64,000 bases of DNA from an uncultured Clostridia bacterium. GTDB taxonomy: Bacteria; Bacillota; Clostridia; TANB77; CAG-508. This document shows positions 1 to 9,600 of the stretch, piece after piece; positions within the stretch are counted from its first letter, which is position 1, and each line of letters begins with the position of its first letter. The stretch is from the NCBI GenBank assembly GCA_934153805.1, contig CAKPFO010000002.1, positions 1 through 64,000 of the forward strand, written 5' to 3'. The translations under genes and the position numbers were made by a program. The notes beneath the pieces are model-generated. The model did no database searches. It saw nothing but the letters and a program-made list of their open reading frames with translations, and had not been told where the DNA came from.

Positions 1-113
1 AATATATTTATTATTTTGTCTATTGTTCCTGTCTTAAATAGAATAATACCTATAACCAGTATTGCTAGTATAATTGACACCGTTATTATCAATACTTTTT
101 TGTTTATATGCAT
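1..113 (-). CDS. Partial gene, N-terminal membrane anchor only
   Basis: Only the first 37 codons are in the window; the gene runs off the left edge. An ATG at 113-111 opens a frame beginning MHINKKVLIITVSIILAILV, a short basic start followed by about 20 hydrophobic residues, as in a signal anchor or uncleaved signal peptide. An AGGAG ribosome site lies at 127-131, 13 bases upstream, which is rather long. It lies downstream of the terminator of the 1608-aa dockerin protein, so it may be a separate unit. Function cannot be read. A sortase would fit the two sorting-signal proteins nearby and often starts like this, but that is only a guess from context. Confidence 0.5.
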   Translation of the reverse strand, partial: MHINKKVLIITVSIILAILVIGIILFKTGTIDKIINI

Positions 114-152
114 TGTTTTTATTTTTCTCCTGTACTTTAATATTTTTTATGT

Positions 153-181
153 AAAAAGGGTCCTCAATCGAGTCCCCTTTT
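153..181 (-). terminator. Terminator after the cohesin-dockerin protein gene
   Basis: Reading the minus strand, AAAAGGG and CCCTTTT arms enclose a further CTC/GAG pairing, and the right arm runs into a T run. It lies about 25 bases after the stop at 207. The hairpin is nearly symmetrical and would also work on the plus strand. Confidence 0.7.
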
Positions 182-206
182 ACATGCCTAATTTTTTCCT
201 AATACT

Positions 207-3200
207 TTATTTAGCTAGGACTTGATAGAATCTATTTAAATCTGTTGATCTTATTCTTCCGTCTCCTCCATCATCATACATATCAAGTGCTCTTAAGAAA
301 TATACATCTGTTTCTTCTTGTTCACCTGATAAGTGTTTTATTAGTTTATCTAGGTCTTTACTTCTTACTCTTCCGTCACCATCTGCATCGCCTTTTATAA
401 CTATTGTAAATGTCATTTCTTGAGCATCTTTATTTGCCTTTAAAATCATCTTTGTTTTTACTTTACCTGTTGTTGGTAATTGATTTCCATCTTCATCCCA
501 TACTGTCAATACTCCATTAGAATCCAAATTGTCTATAAATTGTTGTATTGTTATGTTGTTACCTGACTTTGGTATTCTTGTATCAATAAATGGGTTAGCT
601 ATTGAATAATGTACTCCATCATATGATTGTAAAACATCATATAGATAGTTTCCATCTGAACCTTTCTTAGATTTTACATATAAATCTTCTGGTTCTTTTA
701 GAGTATTCTTTATTCTTACTTTTATTACATTGTTATCTAGAATAGCTTCTGCAACATCATTACCTGCAAGAATTGAAATTTCTCCTACTTTTAATGTATT
801 ACCATCTTGTGTGTATTTTACATTTAGAGCTATGCTTTCATTTAATTTTTCATATCCATCTGGTTCTTGTGTTTCTGTTATTACATATACTTTATTTGTT
901 CCATCTTCTCCTGGATTCAAATTTGGTATTGTTATTATTCCATTAGTAGTTGTATATGAACTTGATACAACACCTTCTGTTACATTAAACTCTGCTGGCT
1001 CTATAATTGTATTGTCTGTATCTTTGTCTACCTTTGTTATTTCTATTGAATATGGTTCTTTTGTTATTGTTGGTGGTATTACCTCTTTAGTATTTTTTAC
1101 AATTACTTCTACAACACCTGCATTTAAAGTTACTGTTGCTACAGCTTCTCCTGCTACTATAGAAGCTTCTTTTGCTTTTAATACATTTCCTTCTTGTGCA
1201 AATTTTACATTTAACACAACACTTTCTTTTAGTTTTTCATATCCTGTTGGTGCCTGTTGTTCTGTTATTACATAAGTTGCTACGCTTCCATCTTCTCCAG
1301 GAATTAGATTTGATATTTCAACGCTTCCGTTTGCTGTTGTATATGGAGTTTTTGCACTACCTAAAGCTACTGTAAATGTTGCTGGTTCTATTATGTTTGT
1401 ATTTGTATCACTATCTTGTTTAACTAACTTAATTGAATAATTTTCTTTTGTTATTGTTGGAGTTACTGTTTTTGCAACATTCTTAATCTTTATTTTTACA
1501 ATTCCACTTTCTAGACTTGCTGTTGCTACATCACTTCCTGATGTTAATGTAACTTTATCTACTTTTTGTTCATTTCCAACTGTTGTAAAGCTTACATTAG
1601 CTACAACACTCTTTGGTAATTTTTCATATCCTGTTGGCTCTTGTGTTTCTGCTATTACATATGTAACATCATTATCTCCAGGAATTAAATTTGGTATTGT
1701 TATTATTCCCATATTAGTTGTATATGGTGTTAGTGTATCTCCTAATGCTACATCAAACGCTGCTGGGTTTGTTATTGTTGCTCCTGTATCACTATCTACT
1801 TTTGTTATTTCTATTGAATATGGTGTTTTAGTTATTACTGGAGGCACAACTTCTTTTGTATTTTTTATTGTAATTTTTATTACTCCACTGCTTAATGTTG
1901 CTGTTGCCACATCTGTTCCTGATATTACAGTTACATCTGATGCTTTTAATATATTAGCACTTTGTGTAAAGCTTACATTTACTGCCACACTTTGTTCTAA
2001 TTTTTCGTATCCTGTTGGTGCTTCTGTTTCTGTTATTACAAATGTTTTGTTAGTTCCATGTTCTCCTGGTTGTAAGTTTGGTATTGTTATTGTTCCACTT
2101 GTTGTACTATACTCTGTTTTTGCTGTTCCTTCTGCAATATCAAATTTGGCAACATCTGTTATTGTTATTCCTGTACTTGCATCTACTTTTGTTATTTCTA
2201 TTGAATATGGTTCTTTTGTTATTGTAGGGTCTACTACTTGTTTTGTATTTTTAATTTTGATTTTTAAAACTCCAGACTCTAGTTTGGCTTCTGCTACACT
2301 TGCTCCCATTTCAACATTTACTCCTGTTAAAGAAATATTGTTGCTATTTTCTGCTGAAGTTAAGCTTACTGCTATACTTTCATCTAATAATTCATATCCT
2401 GCTGGTGCTGATTTTTCTTTTATTACAAATAAGTCTGTATCTCCTGCCGCTAAATTGTTTATTGTTATAACACCATTTACTGTTGTATATGTTTTACCTG
2501 TTGTAGGCATTATATCGAACACTGCAGTATCTGTTATTGTTGCTCCTGTACTACTATCTACTTTTGTTATTTCTATTGAATAGATATCTTTTGTAATAAC
2601 AACTTCCTCTTGTTCTTTTTCATTTTTTATTTTTAACATTGCTGTGTTTAAATCTGTTGTTGTTACTTTTTCTGCGTCTGCTCCTGTTACTGTATAGCTA
2701 TATAAATAGATATTTCCAGTTGAATCTGCTCTAAAGTCTAAAGATAATGTAGTTTGATTTTCACTAACTTTGTAACCTGATTGAGCATTTACTTGGTCTA
2801 TTGTGTATACCACTGTTCCTGCTGCGTTTGGCATATCTACTTCTAATTTATTATTGTCTATATATCCATACTCTGAAGTTGTAGTATTTGTTGCTTTAAA
2901 TACTGCTCCAGATAATGCTGTTCCGCTGTCTTTATCTTCATTTGTTATTCCTATATAGTATTTTGTTATTTTTTCATTTTGTATATTTACGCTTAAAGTA
3001 TTTACTCCACCTACTGTTGTTGGTGTTAAGTTTGTATCTGTATCACCTTTTAGCACTGCACTAGAAAGCACTACTTTTCCACTATTTTCTACAAAAGTCA
3101 TTTCTATTGCAACACTTCCAGATATCTTTTCATATCCTGCTGGTGCTTTTGTTTCTTGAACAAGATATACTTGTTTTCCTGCTGCATTTGGTGCAGTTAA

Positions 3201-5033
3201 ACTAATATTGGTTGTAACACCACTAGTTGTTGTATAACTTGTTTTTGTTCCATCTGGTGCTATTAAATTAAATGTTGCACTATCTGTTGTTATTAAATTT
3301 CCATGAATATCTTGTTTATTTAATACTAAATTAAATGTTTCCGGTGTTAATACTACTGGTGCAGGCTCTTCTTCATTTACTATTTGAACATTTACATCTT
3401 TTGAAGCTGCATTTACTTTTATTATTTTTGAACCTGAAACAGTCATTGTATTTATAGTTCCATCTGCATTAAATGTTAAATTTACTGTTTGTGCTGTTGA
3501 ATCTAAAACATATCCATCTGGTGCTTTTACTTCTTCTATTGTGTATGTATATGTTTTTGAAGTTTCTATTTCATCACTATTTAATGAGAAATTATATGTT
3601 GCTTTTCCTAAAGCATTTGTTTTTATGTACTCAGATTTTCCATCGTATGTTACAGAAAATCCTGCAGTATCTGTTGTTATCCTTGTTTTTAAGCTATCAT
3701 TTTTTACTTTATCAATATTGATTGTGTAATCATATTTTGTAGTTACTACTTCTTTTTCGTTAACTATATCCATTTTTATTACTTTGCTTCCTGTGCTTGT
3801 ATCTATTGTTGCTGTCTTTCCATAAGAAACGATATTGCAAGAAGTTAATGTTATTACATTGCTAATATTTTCAAATTTTAAATCTAATATTACATTATCT
3901 GGTGTTTGATTATATCCTGATGGTGCTTTTGTTTCTTTTATAACATATGGATATGTTCCAGCTTCTACTGGTGCCTTAAATTCTATCTTTGCTGTTTTTC
4001 CAGCCGTTGTACTTGCAGTTTTGTCTGCTGCTACTGGGCTAGAGATTTCAAATGTTGCACTATCACTAGTTATAATATTATTTGATTCATCAACTTTTGT
4101 TAATTCCATGTAAAACGTCTCTTGTTCTACGTGTATTTCTGCTTCATTTGTTATTATAGTTGTTATATCATTACCACTATTTGTAGCTGTAGCATTTGCT
4201 CCTACTACATTTTGTACATTTCCATCTGAATCAAATGTTACTGTTATAGTTGATGGTGCCGTATTTTTTACATATCCATCTGGTGCTGTTTTCTGTTCTA
4301 TTGTATATACAAATGGTCCTGCTCCAGTTGGCATTTGTAAATCTGCTAAATTAAATGTTCCGTCTGCTGCTGTTTCTAATAACTGTGTTGTTCCATCTAA
4401 TGCAGTAACTTTAAAAATTGCCCCCTCTAATGCTGTTCCACTTTCATTAGTTAATTTTACTGTCATATTATGTGTTTGTTTTGTTGACTCTACTGGCAAT
4501 GTGATAGAAGGGACTTCTATATTATTTGTATCATCAGTTGGTCCATAATTTTGTATAAGACCTGTTTCACATTCAAATTCAAATCCATTATTATTAGCTT
4601 CAAATGTAATACTCGTAGATGTAGATGAATCTTTTAAGGCTTCAAAATACATTCTATACACTACACTTCCAGTTTTTATTGTTATCGGTAAGCTTTCATC
4701 ATTATCTGATATAACTAAACTATCCTTAGCTATATTGCCCTTATTCAAATCATATTTGTTTGTATCGTCTACAGTAGCATTCTTCAATTTTAATGCGGTT
4801 TTATCATATACTAATACTGCAGTTCCTGCTACAATACCTCCACATTTTTCTAGGTCTGTAGCTACCAAATCTACTTCTATAGTATCACCGACACTATATT
4901 TAGTTGCTGTTGACACTAAATCAAATTTTGCCTCAATTGTAGCTGCTTCGCTTTTTACCATTAATGGTGGCATATAGCTAAAAAGCATTAATGCTATTAA
5001 TAAGCTTGCATAAATTTTCTTCATCTTTTTCAT
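207..5033 (-). CDS. Secreted adaptor-like protein: cohesin, ten CnaB repeats, dockerin
   Basis: This is a 1608-aa secreted protein. It has a signal peptide at about 1-30 and a cohesin-like domain at about 31-180 (VGDTIEVDL near its start, LVYDKTAL later). Ten CnaB/SpaA-type repeats follow (about 190-1445), counted by the recurring APxGY anchor; the last five are spaced 380-388 bp. A small beta module (about 1448-1545) precedes a dockerin (about 1546-1608) with the loop DADGDGRVRSKD and a second lengthened loop ending RIRSTD. It has no sortase signal or C-terminal membrane segment. Carrying a cohesin at one end and a dockerin at the other suits an adaptor between an anchored cohesin and another dockerin protein, or self-assembly; which one cannot be told. 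Most repeats keep the Lys, Glu and Asn positions for an internal isopeptide bond. The start is set by AAGGAG 10 bases upstream. It is the second gene after the cohesin anchor, 113 bp away. Confidence 0.85.
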   Translation of the reverse strand: MKKMKKIYASLLIALMLFSYMPPLMVKSEAATIEAKFDLVSTATKYSVGDTIEVDLVATDLEKCGGIVAGTAVLVYDKTALKLKNATVDDTNKYDLNKGNIAKDSLVISDNDESLPITIKTGSVVYRMYFEALKDSSTSTSITFEANNNGFEFECETGLIQNYGPTDDTNNIEVPSITLPVESTKQTHNMTVKLTNESGTALEGAIFKVTALDGTTQLLETAADGTFNLADLQMPTGAGPFVYTIEQKTAPDGYVKNTAPSTITVTFDSDGNVQNVVGANATATNSGNDITTIITNEAEIHVEQETFYMELTKVDESNNIITSDSATFEISSPVAADKTASTTAGKTAKIEFKAPVEAGTYPYVIKETKAPSGYNQTPDNVILDLKFENISNVITLTSCNIVSYGKTATIDTSTGSKVIKMDIVNEKEVVTTKYDYTINIDKVKNDSLKTRITTDTAGFSVTYDGKSEYIKTNALGKATYNFSLNSDEIETSKTYTYTIEEVKAPDGYVLDSTAQTVNLTFNADGTINTMTVSGSKIIKVNAASKDVNVQIVNEEEPAPVVLTPETFNLVLNKQDIHGNLITTDSATFNLIAPDGTKTSYTTTSGVTTNISLTAPNAAGKQVYLVQETKAPAGYEKISGSVAIEMTFVENSGKVVLSSAVLKGDTDTNLTPTTVGGVNTLSVNIQNEKITKYYIGITNEDKDSGTALSGAVFKATNTTTSEYGYIDNNKLEVDMPNAAGTVVYTIDQVNAQSGYKVSENQTTLSLDFRADSTGNIYLYSYTVTGADAEKVTTTDLNTAMLKIKNEKEQEEVVITKDIYSIEITKVDSSTGATITDTAVFDIMPTTGKTYTTVNGVITINNLAAGDTDLFVIKEKSAPAGYELLDESIAVSLTSAENSNNISLTGVNVEMGASVAEAKLESGVLKIKIKNTKQVVDPTITKEPYSIEITKVDASTGITITDVAKFDIAEGTAKTEYSTTSGTITIPNLQPGEHGTNKTFVITETEAPTGYEKLEQSVAVNVSFTQSANILKASDVTVISGTDVATATLSSGVIKITIKNTKEVVPPVITKTPYSIEITKVDSDTGATITNPAAFDVALGDTLTPYTTNMGIITIPNLIPGDNDVTYVIAETQEPTGYEKLPKSVVANVSFTTVGNEQKVDKVTLTSGSDVATASLESGIVKIKIKNVAKTVTPTITKENYSIKLVKQDSDTNTNIIEPATFTVALGSAKTPYTTANGSVEISNLIPGEDGSVATYVITEQQAPTGYEKLKESVVLNVKFAQEGNVLKAKEASIVAGEAVATVTLNAGVVEVIVKNTKEVIPPTITKEPYSIEITKVDKDTDNTIIEPAEFNVTEGVVSSSYTTTNGIITIPNLNPGEDGTNKVYVITETQEPDGYEKLNESIALNVKYTQDGNTLKVGEISILAGNDVAEAILDNNVIKVRIKNTLKEPEDLYVKSKKGSDGNYLYDVLQSYDGVHYSIANPFIDTRIPKSGNNITIQQFIDNLDSNGVLTVWDEDGNQLPTTGKVKTKMILKANKDAQEMTFTIVIKGDADGDGRVRSKDLDKLIKHLSGEQEETDVYFLRALDMYDDGGDGRIRSTDLNRFYQVLAK

Positions 5034-5070
5034 AAGATTTTCTCTCCTTTTTTCTCTAGTTAGCTTATTA

Positions 5071-5139
5071 TAGTGATTCTTGTGTCAATATCCTTTAATA
5101 TGATACTCACACAAGAGTCACTATTTTTATGACTCTTGT
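5071..5139 (-). promoter_or_regulatory. Overlapping inverted repeats between cohesin anchor and adaptor genes
   Basis: Three related arms lie here. In plus-strand terms, TAGTGATTCTTGTG (5071-5084) can pair with CACAAGAGTCACTA (5110-5123) with one mismatch, and the latter can pair perfectly over 10 bp with TGACTCTTGT (5130-5139). The two hairpins share the middle arm and exclude each other. In the minus-strand transcript they fall between the stop of the cohesin anchor gene and the start of the adaptor gene. There is no clear U run after either, so termination is not certain. A TTGACA and a TATAAT occur here but only 10 bases apart, which does not make a normal promoter. Confidence 0.45.
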
Positions 5140-5146
5140 TAATTTA

Positions 5147-5866
5147 TTATTTTATATCTTTTTCATATTTTCTATATTTAATATATAGTAATGCAGCTAC
5201 AACTACACCTACAACAATTAAGCTAATTGCTGTATAATTTTCGCCTGTTTGTGGTATTTTATTTTGTGTTGTTGTTTTGTCATTATTAGCAGGTTTATTT
5301 GTATTTGTTGCTGGTTTTTCAGTATTTGTTGTTGGTGTTTCTGTGTTTGTTGTTGGAGTTTCTGTATTAGTATTTGGTTTTTCAACATCTTTTATTTGTA
5401 AAGTTATAAAAGGACTGTTTACATTGCCATCATCCCAATAAACATCACCATTATCACCACTAGCATCTATCTCTGTTAGTTGTATTTTAGCTGCTAAGTC
5501 TACTTTTAAAGCCTTAAATTTCATTGTTGCTATTATTCCAGAACCAGATTCTCCACTTTCTTTTCTTAAAACAATCCTAGTATCATCGCCTTTTAACTCC
5601 CAACCATTCTTTCCTTCTGTTCCAAGATATTCAAATATTGAAGAATCAAAATTTTTCTTAGCTATAAAATTTTTAATTCCACTAAAACCTGTTAAACTGT
5701 TTATTACTACATTTACTTCAAATGTATCTCCTACTGTTAGGTTTGTTTGGCTAGAAGTTAATGAGAATACTGCACTATAATCTTCTGCAAAACTTACATT
5801 TTCAAAGCTTAAAGTACATGCTATTACTGTTACAACTAACAAAACTGTCATTATAGTTTTTTTCAT
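5147..5866 (-). CDS. Sortase-anchored single-cohesin protein
   Basis: This 239-aa protein looks like a wall anchor for dockerin proteins. It has a signal peptide (about 1-27, ending VSFA), one cohesin-like domain (about 28-163, with VGDTFEVNV near the start and a Y-W-D-rich end), and a Thr/Pro/Asn linker with NTETPTT repeats (about 168-200). A sorting signal IPQTG follows at about 205, then a hydrophobic stretch and a Lys/Arg-rich tail. IPQTG instead of LPXTG is a mild variant. The start is supported by AAAGGAG about 8 bases upstream. It has its own promoter (5918-5947) and may be read on into the 1608-aa adaptor gene 113 bp downstream. Sitting between that gene and two giant dockerin proteins, it is their most likely docking partner, by inference only. 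Confidence 0.85.
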   Translation of the reverse strand: MKKTIMTVLLVVTVIACTLSFENVSFAEDYSAVFSLTSSQTNLTVGDTFEVNVVINSLTGFSGIKNFIAKKNFDSSIFEYLGTEGKNGWELKGDDTRIVLRKESGESGSGIIATMKFKALKVDLAAKIQLTEIDASGDNGDVYWDDGNVNSPFITLQIKDVEKPNTNTETPTTNTETPTTNTEKPATNTNKPANNDKTTTQNKIPQTGENYTAISLIVVGVVVAALLYIKYRKYEKDIK

Positions 5867-5917
5867 GCTTTTTTCTCCTTTCTCTTCTTTATTTCTCTTT
5901 CGAGATATATTAATTTT

Positions 5918-5947
5918 AATATAAACTTTTTACTACTTAAAAGTCAA
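5918..5947 (-). promoter_or_regulatory. Sigma-A promoter of the cohesin anchor gene
   Basis: On the minus strand the -35 TTGACT and -10 TATATT are separated by 18 bases. The bases after the -35 (TTTAAG) are the same as in the promoter at 19943-19971, which suggests common descent. Confidence 0.6.
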
Positions 5948-5990
5948 TACACTGCTCTTTTAACTAGATTGTATTGTTTTTTTATAAATA

Positions 5991-6077
5991 TACGGAAATA
6001 ACAAATTTTGTACTTTTTTTCTCGTAATATTAAATTTATTTTACAAAAATTGCTTTAAATCGACTTTTGCTAGGGAA
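5991..6077 (-). promoter_or_regulatory. Conserved upstream module, copy A
   Basis: Two parts recur upstream of three surface genes: a TACGGAAATA motif (5991-6000, minus strand TATTTCCGTA) and a block starting TTAAATTTATTTTACAAAA and ending GCTAGGGAA (about 6030-6077). The block contains an inverted repeat, arms 6044-6052 and 6061-6069, with one mismatch in this copy. It lies 43 bp above the -35 of the cohesin anchor gene. Copies B and C are at 20026-20122 and 33293-33389. Confidence 0.55.
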
Positions 6078-6110
6078 ATCAATGTTTTTGACATTTTTGC
6101 ACAATTAACA

Positions 6111-6153
6111 AAAAAATAATTCCGGCAGTTTTTGCTACCGAAATTATTTTTTT
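6111..6153 (-). terminator. Terminator after the 4577-aa VWA giant
   Basis: A 14-bp stem (arms 6115-6128 and 6135-6148, two G-U pairs in the minus-strand RNA) has a 6-base loop and A/T runs on both sides. It begins about 10 bases after the stop. A nearly identical copy follows the paralogous giant at 20150-20183. Confidence 0.85.
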
Positions 6154-6154
6154 G

Positions 6155-6685
6155 TTACTATTTTGCAAGTACTTTATAGAATTCATTTAAGTCGTTACTT
6201 CTTACTCTACCATTTCCGTCATCTACTATATCTGCTGCTCTCATCTTGATAGGGTCAGCTGTAAATGTGTTTGCTCCTCCTGCTAAGTGTTTTATTAACA
6301 TGTCTAAGTCTTTTGACCTTACTCTTCCGTCTCCATCTATATCTCCTTTTACAACTATTTCAAATGTTAATTCTTTGCTTCCTTTTGTTGATTTTAAGAT
6401 ATATCCTGTTTTTACTTTAGAGGCTGGGTCTATTTGATTTCCATCTTTATCCCATACTGTCATTACACCATTTGACTCTAAGTTATCCATAAATTCTTGT
6501 ACTTTAATATTGTTTCCTGATTTTGCAACTCTTGTATCTATAAATGGTTTGTCTATTTTATATTGTTTTCCTGCATACTCTTTCATTACATCATAGATAT
6601 CTTCTCCTGCAGAATCTTTCTTAGATATTACATATAAGTCATCATCTTCTTTTTCGTTTAGTACATTTAATACTATCTTATCTTC
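6155..6685 (-). repeat. Identical 531-bp 3' end, copy 1 (of 20191-20721)
   Basis: Base by base this stretch matches 20191-20721 without a difference. The first mismatch inward is at 6686 versus 20722. It covers the last 176 codons and the stop of both VWA giants, that is, the small beta module and the dockerin. Homology continues outward through the terminator with a small length change. The rest of the two genes differs clearly at both protein and DNA level. Confidence 0.9.
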
Positions 6686-9600
6686 TGTACATTCTGCTGT
6701 AACTATTTCTATGTTGCTGTTATGTGCACTATCTAATTGTATGTCCGTAATTACCATGCTGTCACCTGTACCAGTAAATGTTACTTTTGCTATTTTCATA
6801 TCTGTATCTAAGTAGTATCCATCTGGTGCAGTTAACTCTTTAACAACAATTTCATATTCTCCTGGTTTAGAAGGCATAAATACATTTTCTATTATAATTT
6901 GTCCATCTGTATTAGTTGCTGCATGTACTATTTCTCCATTTACTAATGATACGTCAAATGTTGCACGGTCTAAAATGAAATCTTTTGTTATACTGTCTTT
7001 CTTATTTAATATTACTGTATATGGCTTATCATTTGCATCTCCATTTGAACCTGGTATATTAGTTATTTTTAGTTCTAGTAAATCACTTGGAAGTTCTCCT
7101 GCTAATGGAGCATTTGCATATGTTACATTTGTACCTGTTATATTTACATTTTGTAAGTATATCTTTCCACTACCATCATCTGCAAATTCTAATTCTATAC
7201 TAATATCACTTCTATCTAATGCATATCCTTCTGGTGCTTTTATTTCGTTAAGTGTATATGTATATTTTCCTACTTTATCTGGTTTTTGTATACATTGTAA
7301 TATTGTTCCTTTTAAGTCCTCAGTTTCCAAATAGTAAACATCTTTTGTTTGATTGTCTGTTAATTTGAACACTGCTGTATCTGATGTAATTGTATTTCCA
7401 GTTTCATCAACTTTTGTAATATTTAATGCAAATTGGTCTTCTGGAATTGTAGATTCATTTTCTACTGCTAATGTTATTAATTGATCTTTGAATTTTAGAA
7501 TTTTTATTCCATCTCCACTTACCACATTTACATCTGTAATTACTAATTCGTTGCTTGCATTAAGTTCAAATTTAACTTTAAATTGTACTTCGCTTTGTAA
7601 TCCCTTATAACCATATGGAGCTTGTGTTTCTTCTAGTATAAATGTATATTCTCCTGGGTCTGAAGGCATTAATATAGCATCTCCTATTAATCTACCTTTA
7701 TCATCTGTTTTTCCTTCTGTTACAAGTTCTTTTACTTGTGTTACTGTTGTTGATATTGCTCCTGTTACTGGGTCTGTTACATTTTGATAGTAATCTCTTA
7801 ACATATATAAAGATAATTTAGCTGGGTTATTTGCTATTAATGTATTTGTGTCTTTATCCATTTTGTTTATTACCATATCGAATATTCCTCCGATAAGCTC
7901 GTTTGTAGGTTTTAGATAAATTATCTTATTATCACTACTAAACTCGTAGCCAACGTCTGAATCGACAATTCTTAATTTTTTAGTTTCTTTATCTCTATAT
8001 ACTTTTATTGTTTTTTCAGCATAATCTACCTGATATTTATCTGGTGCTGATTTTTCTTTTATTTTTATTGTTATATATCCATAGCCACTATAGAAATCAC
8101 TTGTTATAATTCCTTCTGCATTTGTTGTACCTGACCATGTAGGTATATTTCCACCATATTCTTGCTCTATTGTAACATCAAAGTCTACTCCTGGTATTAA
8201 TGTTGGATAGTCTGGATTTTCTTCATGGTGTTTTTCTATTACTATTTGATATGGTTCGTCTTCATTTATTATCTTAAGTTCTATTTTTCTGTTTGGTAAT
8301 TTGCCTGCTTCTGGTTGTTCATATACTACATTTCCTTCTGCTTTAACTGATGCTAAGTATATATCTCCTGTTGATGTGTCTTCTTTAAATTCTAGCATTA
8401 TATCTATATCTTGAGTATCTAGTTTATATCCTTCTGGTGCTGTTACTTCATTTATAGTATATTTATAATTTCCAGCCTTATCTGGTATAGTAAATATTTG
8501 TAATGATGCTTCACCTAAAGTATCTGTAGAAACATTTTTTACATCTCCTGTTTGTCTATCTGTTATTGTAAATTCTGTAACACCTGTTGTAATATTGTAT
8601 AAATCTGTATCTACTTTATTAATCTTAAATCCAAATTCTCCATCTTCTAGAGTATCATCATCTGAATTTTGATTTCTATTGTAAACCATTAAACTAATTA
8701 ATTGGTCTGAAACTTTAGCCACTTTAACATCTGTTGCATCTTTTACTACAGCTGATTTTATTACCATGTCATTATTAGAGTCTAAGCCAAACTCTACATC
8801 AATTTCTACTTCTTTTTCAAGTATTCCTTTATATCCTTTTGGAGTTTTTGTTTCTCTTAAATAGTATTTATATACCCCTTCTTTAGTTGGTGCATCTATA
8901 GCACTTGCAACTATTCTTCCTGCCTCATCTGTTTCATCTTTTATTACAGGTGTTTTTACTTCTGTAGTTTCTTTTGTTTCAGTTATATTTCCTGTTGTAG
9001 GGTCTACTACTTGAGTAATTGTTTCGTATTCTTCACTTATATCTAGCTCTATTCCTGCTGGATTATTAGCTATTAACATTCCTGTTTTTTGATCTACTTT
9101 GTTTACAATTATGTCATATTTTCCTGAAACCAGTTTGTTTGTTGGTTGTAATGTTACCATTGTAAAGTCATCATTTAGCTTAAATCCTATGTCTGAATTT
9201 ACTAAGACTATTCTCTTAGAATTTTCATTTCTATAGAATTTTGCAGTTCTTGTTACATTGTCAACTTTATATCCTTCTGGTGCAGAAATTTCTGTAATTT
9301 CTACTGTTATATATCCATATCCACTAAAGTATGGACTTATAATTACACCATCATCATTTGTTATATCTGTCCATGTAGTAGTATTTTTACCATATTCTTG
9401 AGTTACTGTTATTTGATATGTTACTCCTGGAATATAGTATGGATAACTTGATGATTCATGATGTTTTTCTATTTTTATTTGATAATCTTTATCTAATGGT
9501 GTCTCTGTATTTTTTACTGTCATTTGTAATATTCTTGAACCTTTTCCTGTTGGTATTGTAATTGAACTATAGTCAATTTCTACTATACCTGGTTTATCAC

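Noticed and set aside
16..225. 69-codon plus-strand frame at the left edge
   Set aside because: It overlaps a terminator and the better supported minus-strand start with ribosome site; it looks like a chance hydrophobic frame.
5071..5090. TTGACA with TATAAT as a promoter for the 1608-aa protein gene
   Set aside because: The two boxes are only 10 bases apart; normal spacing is 16-18.
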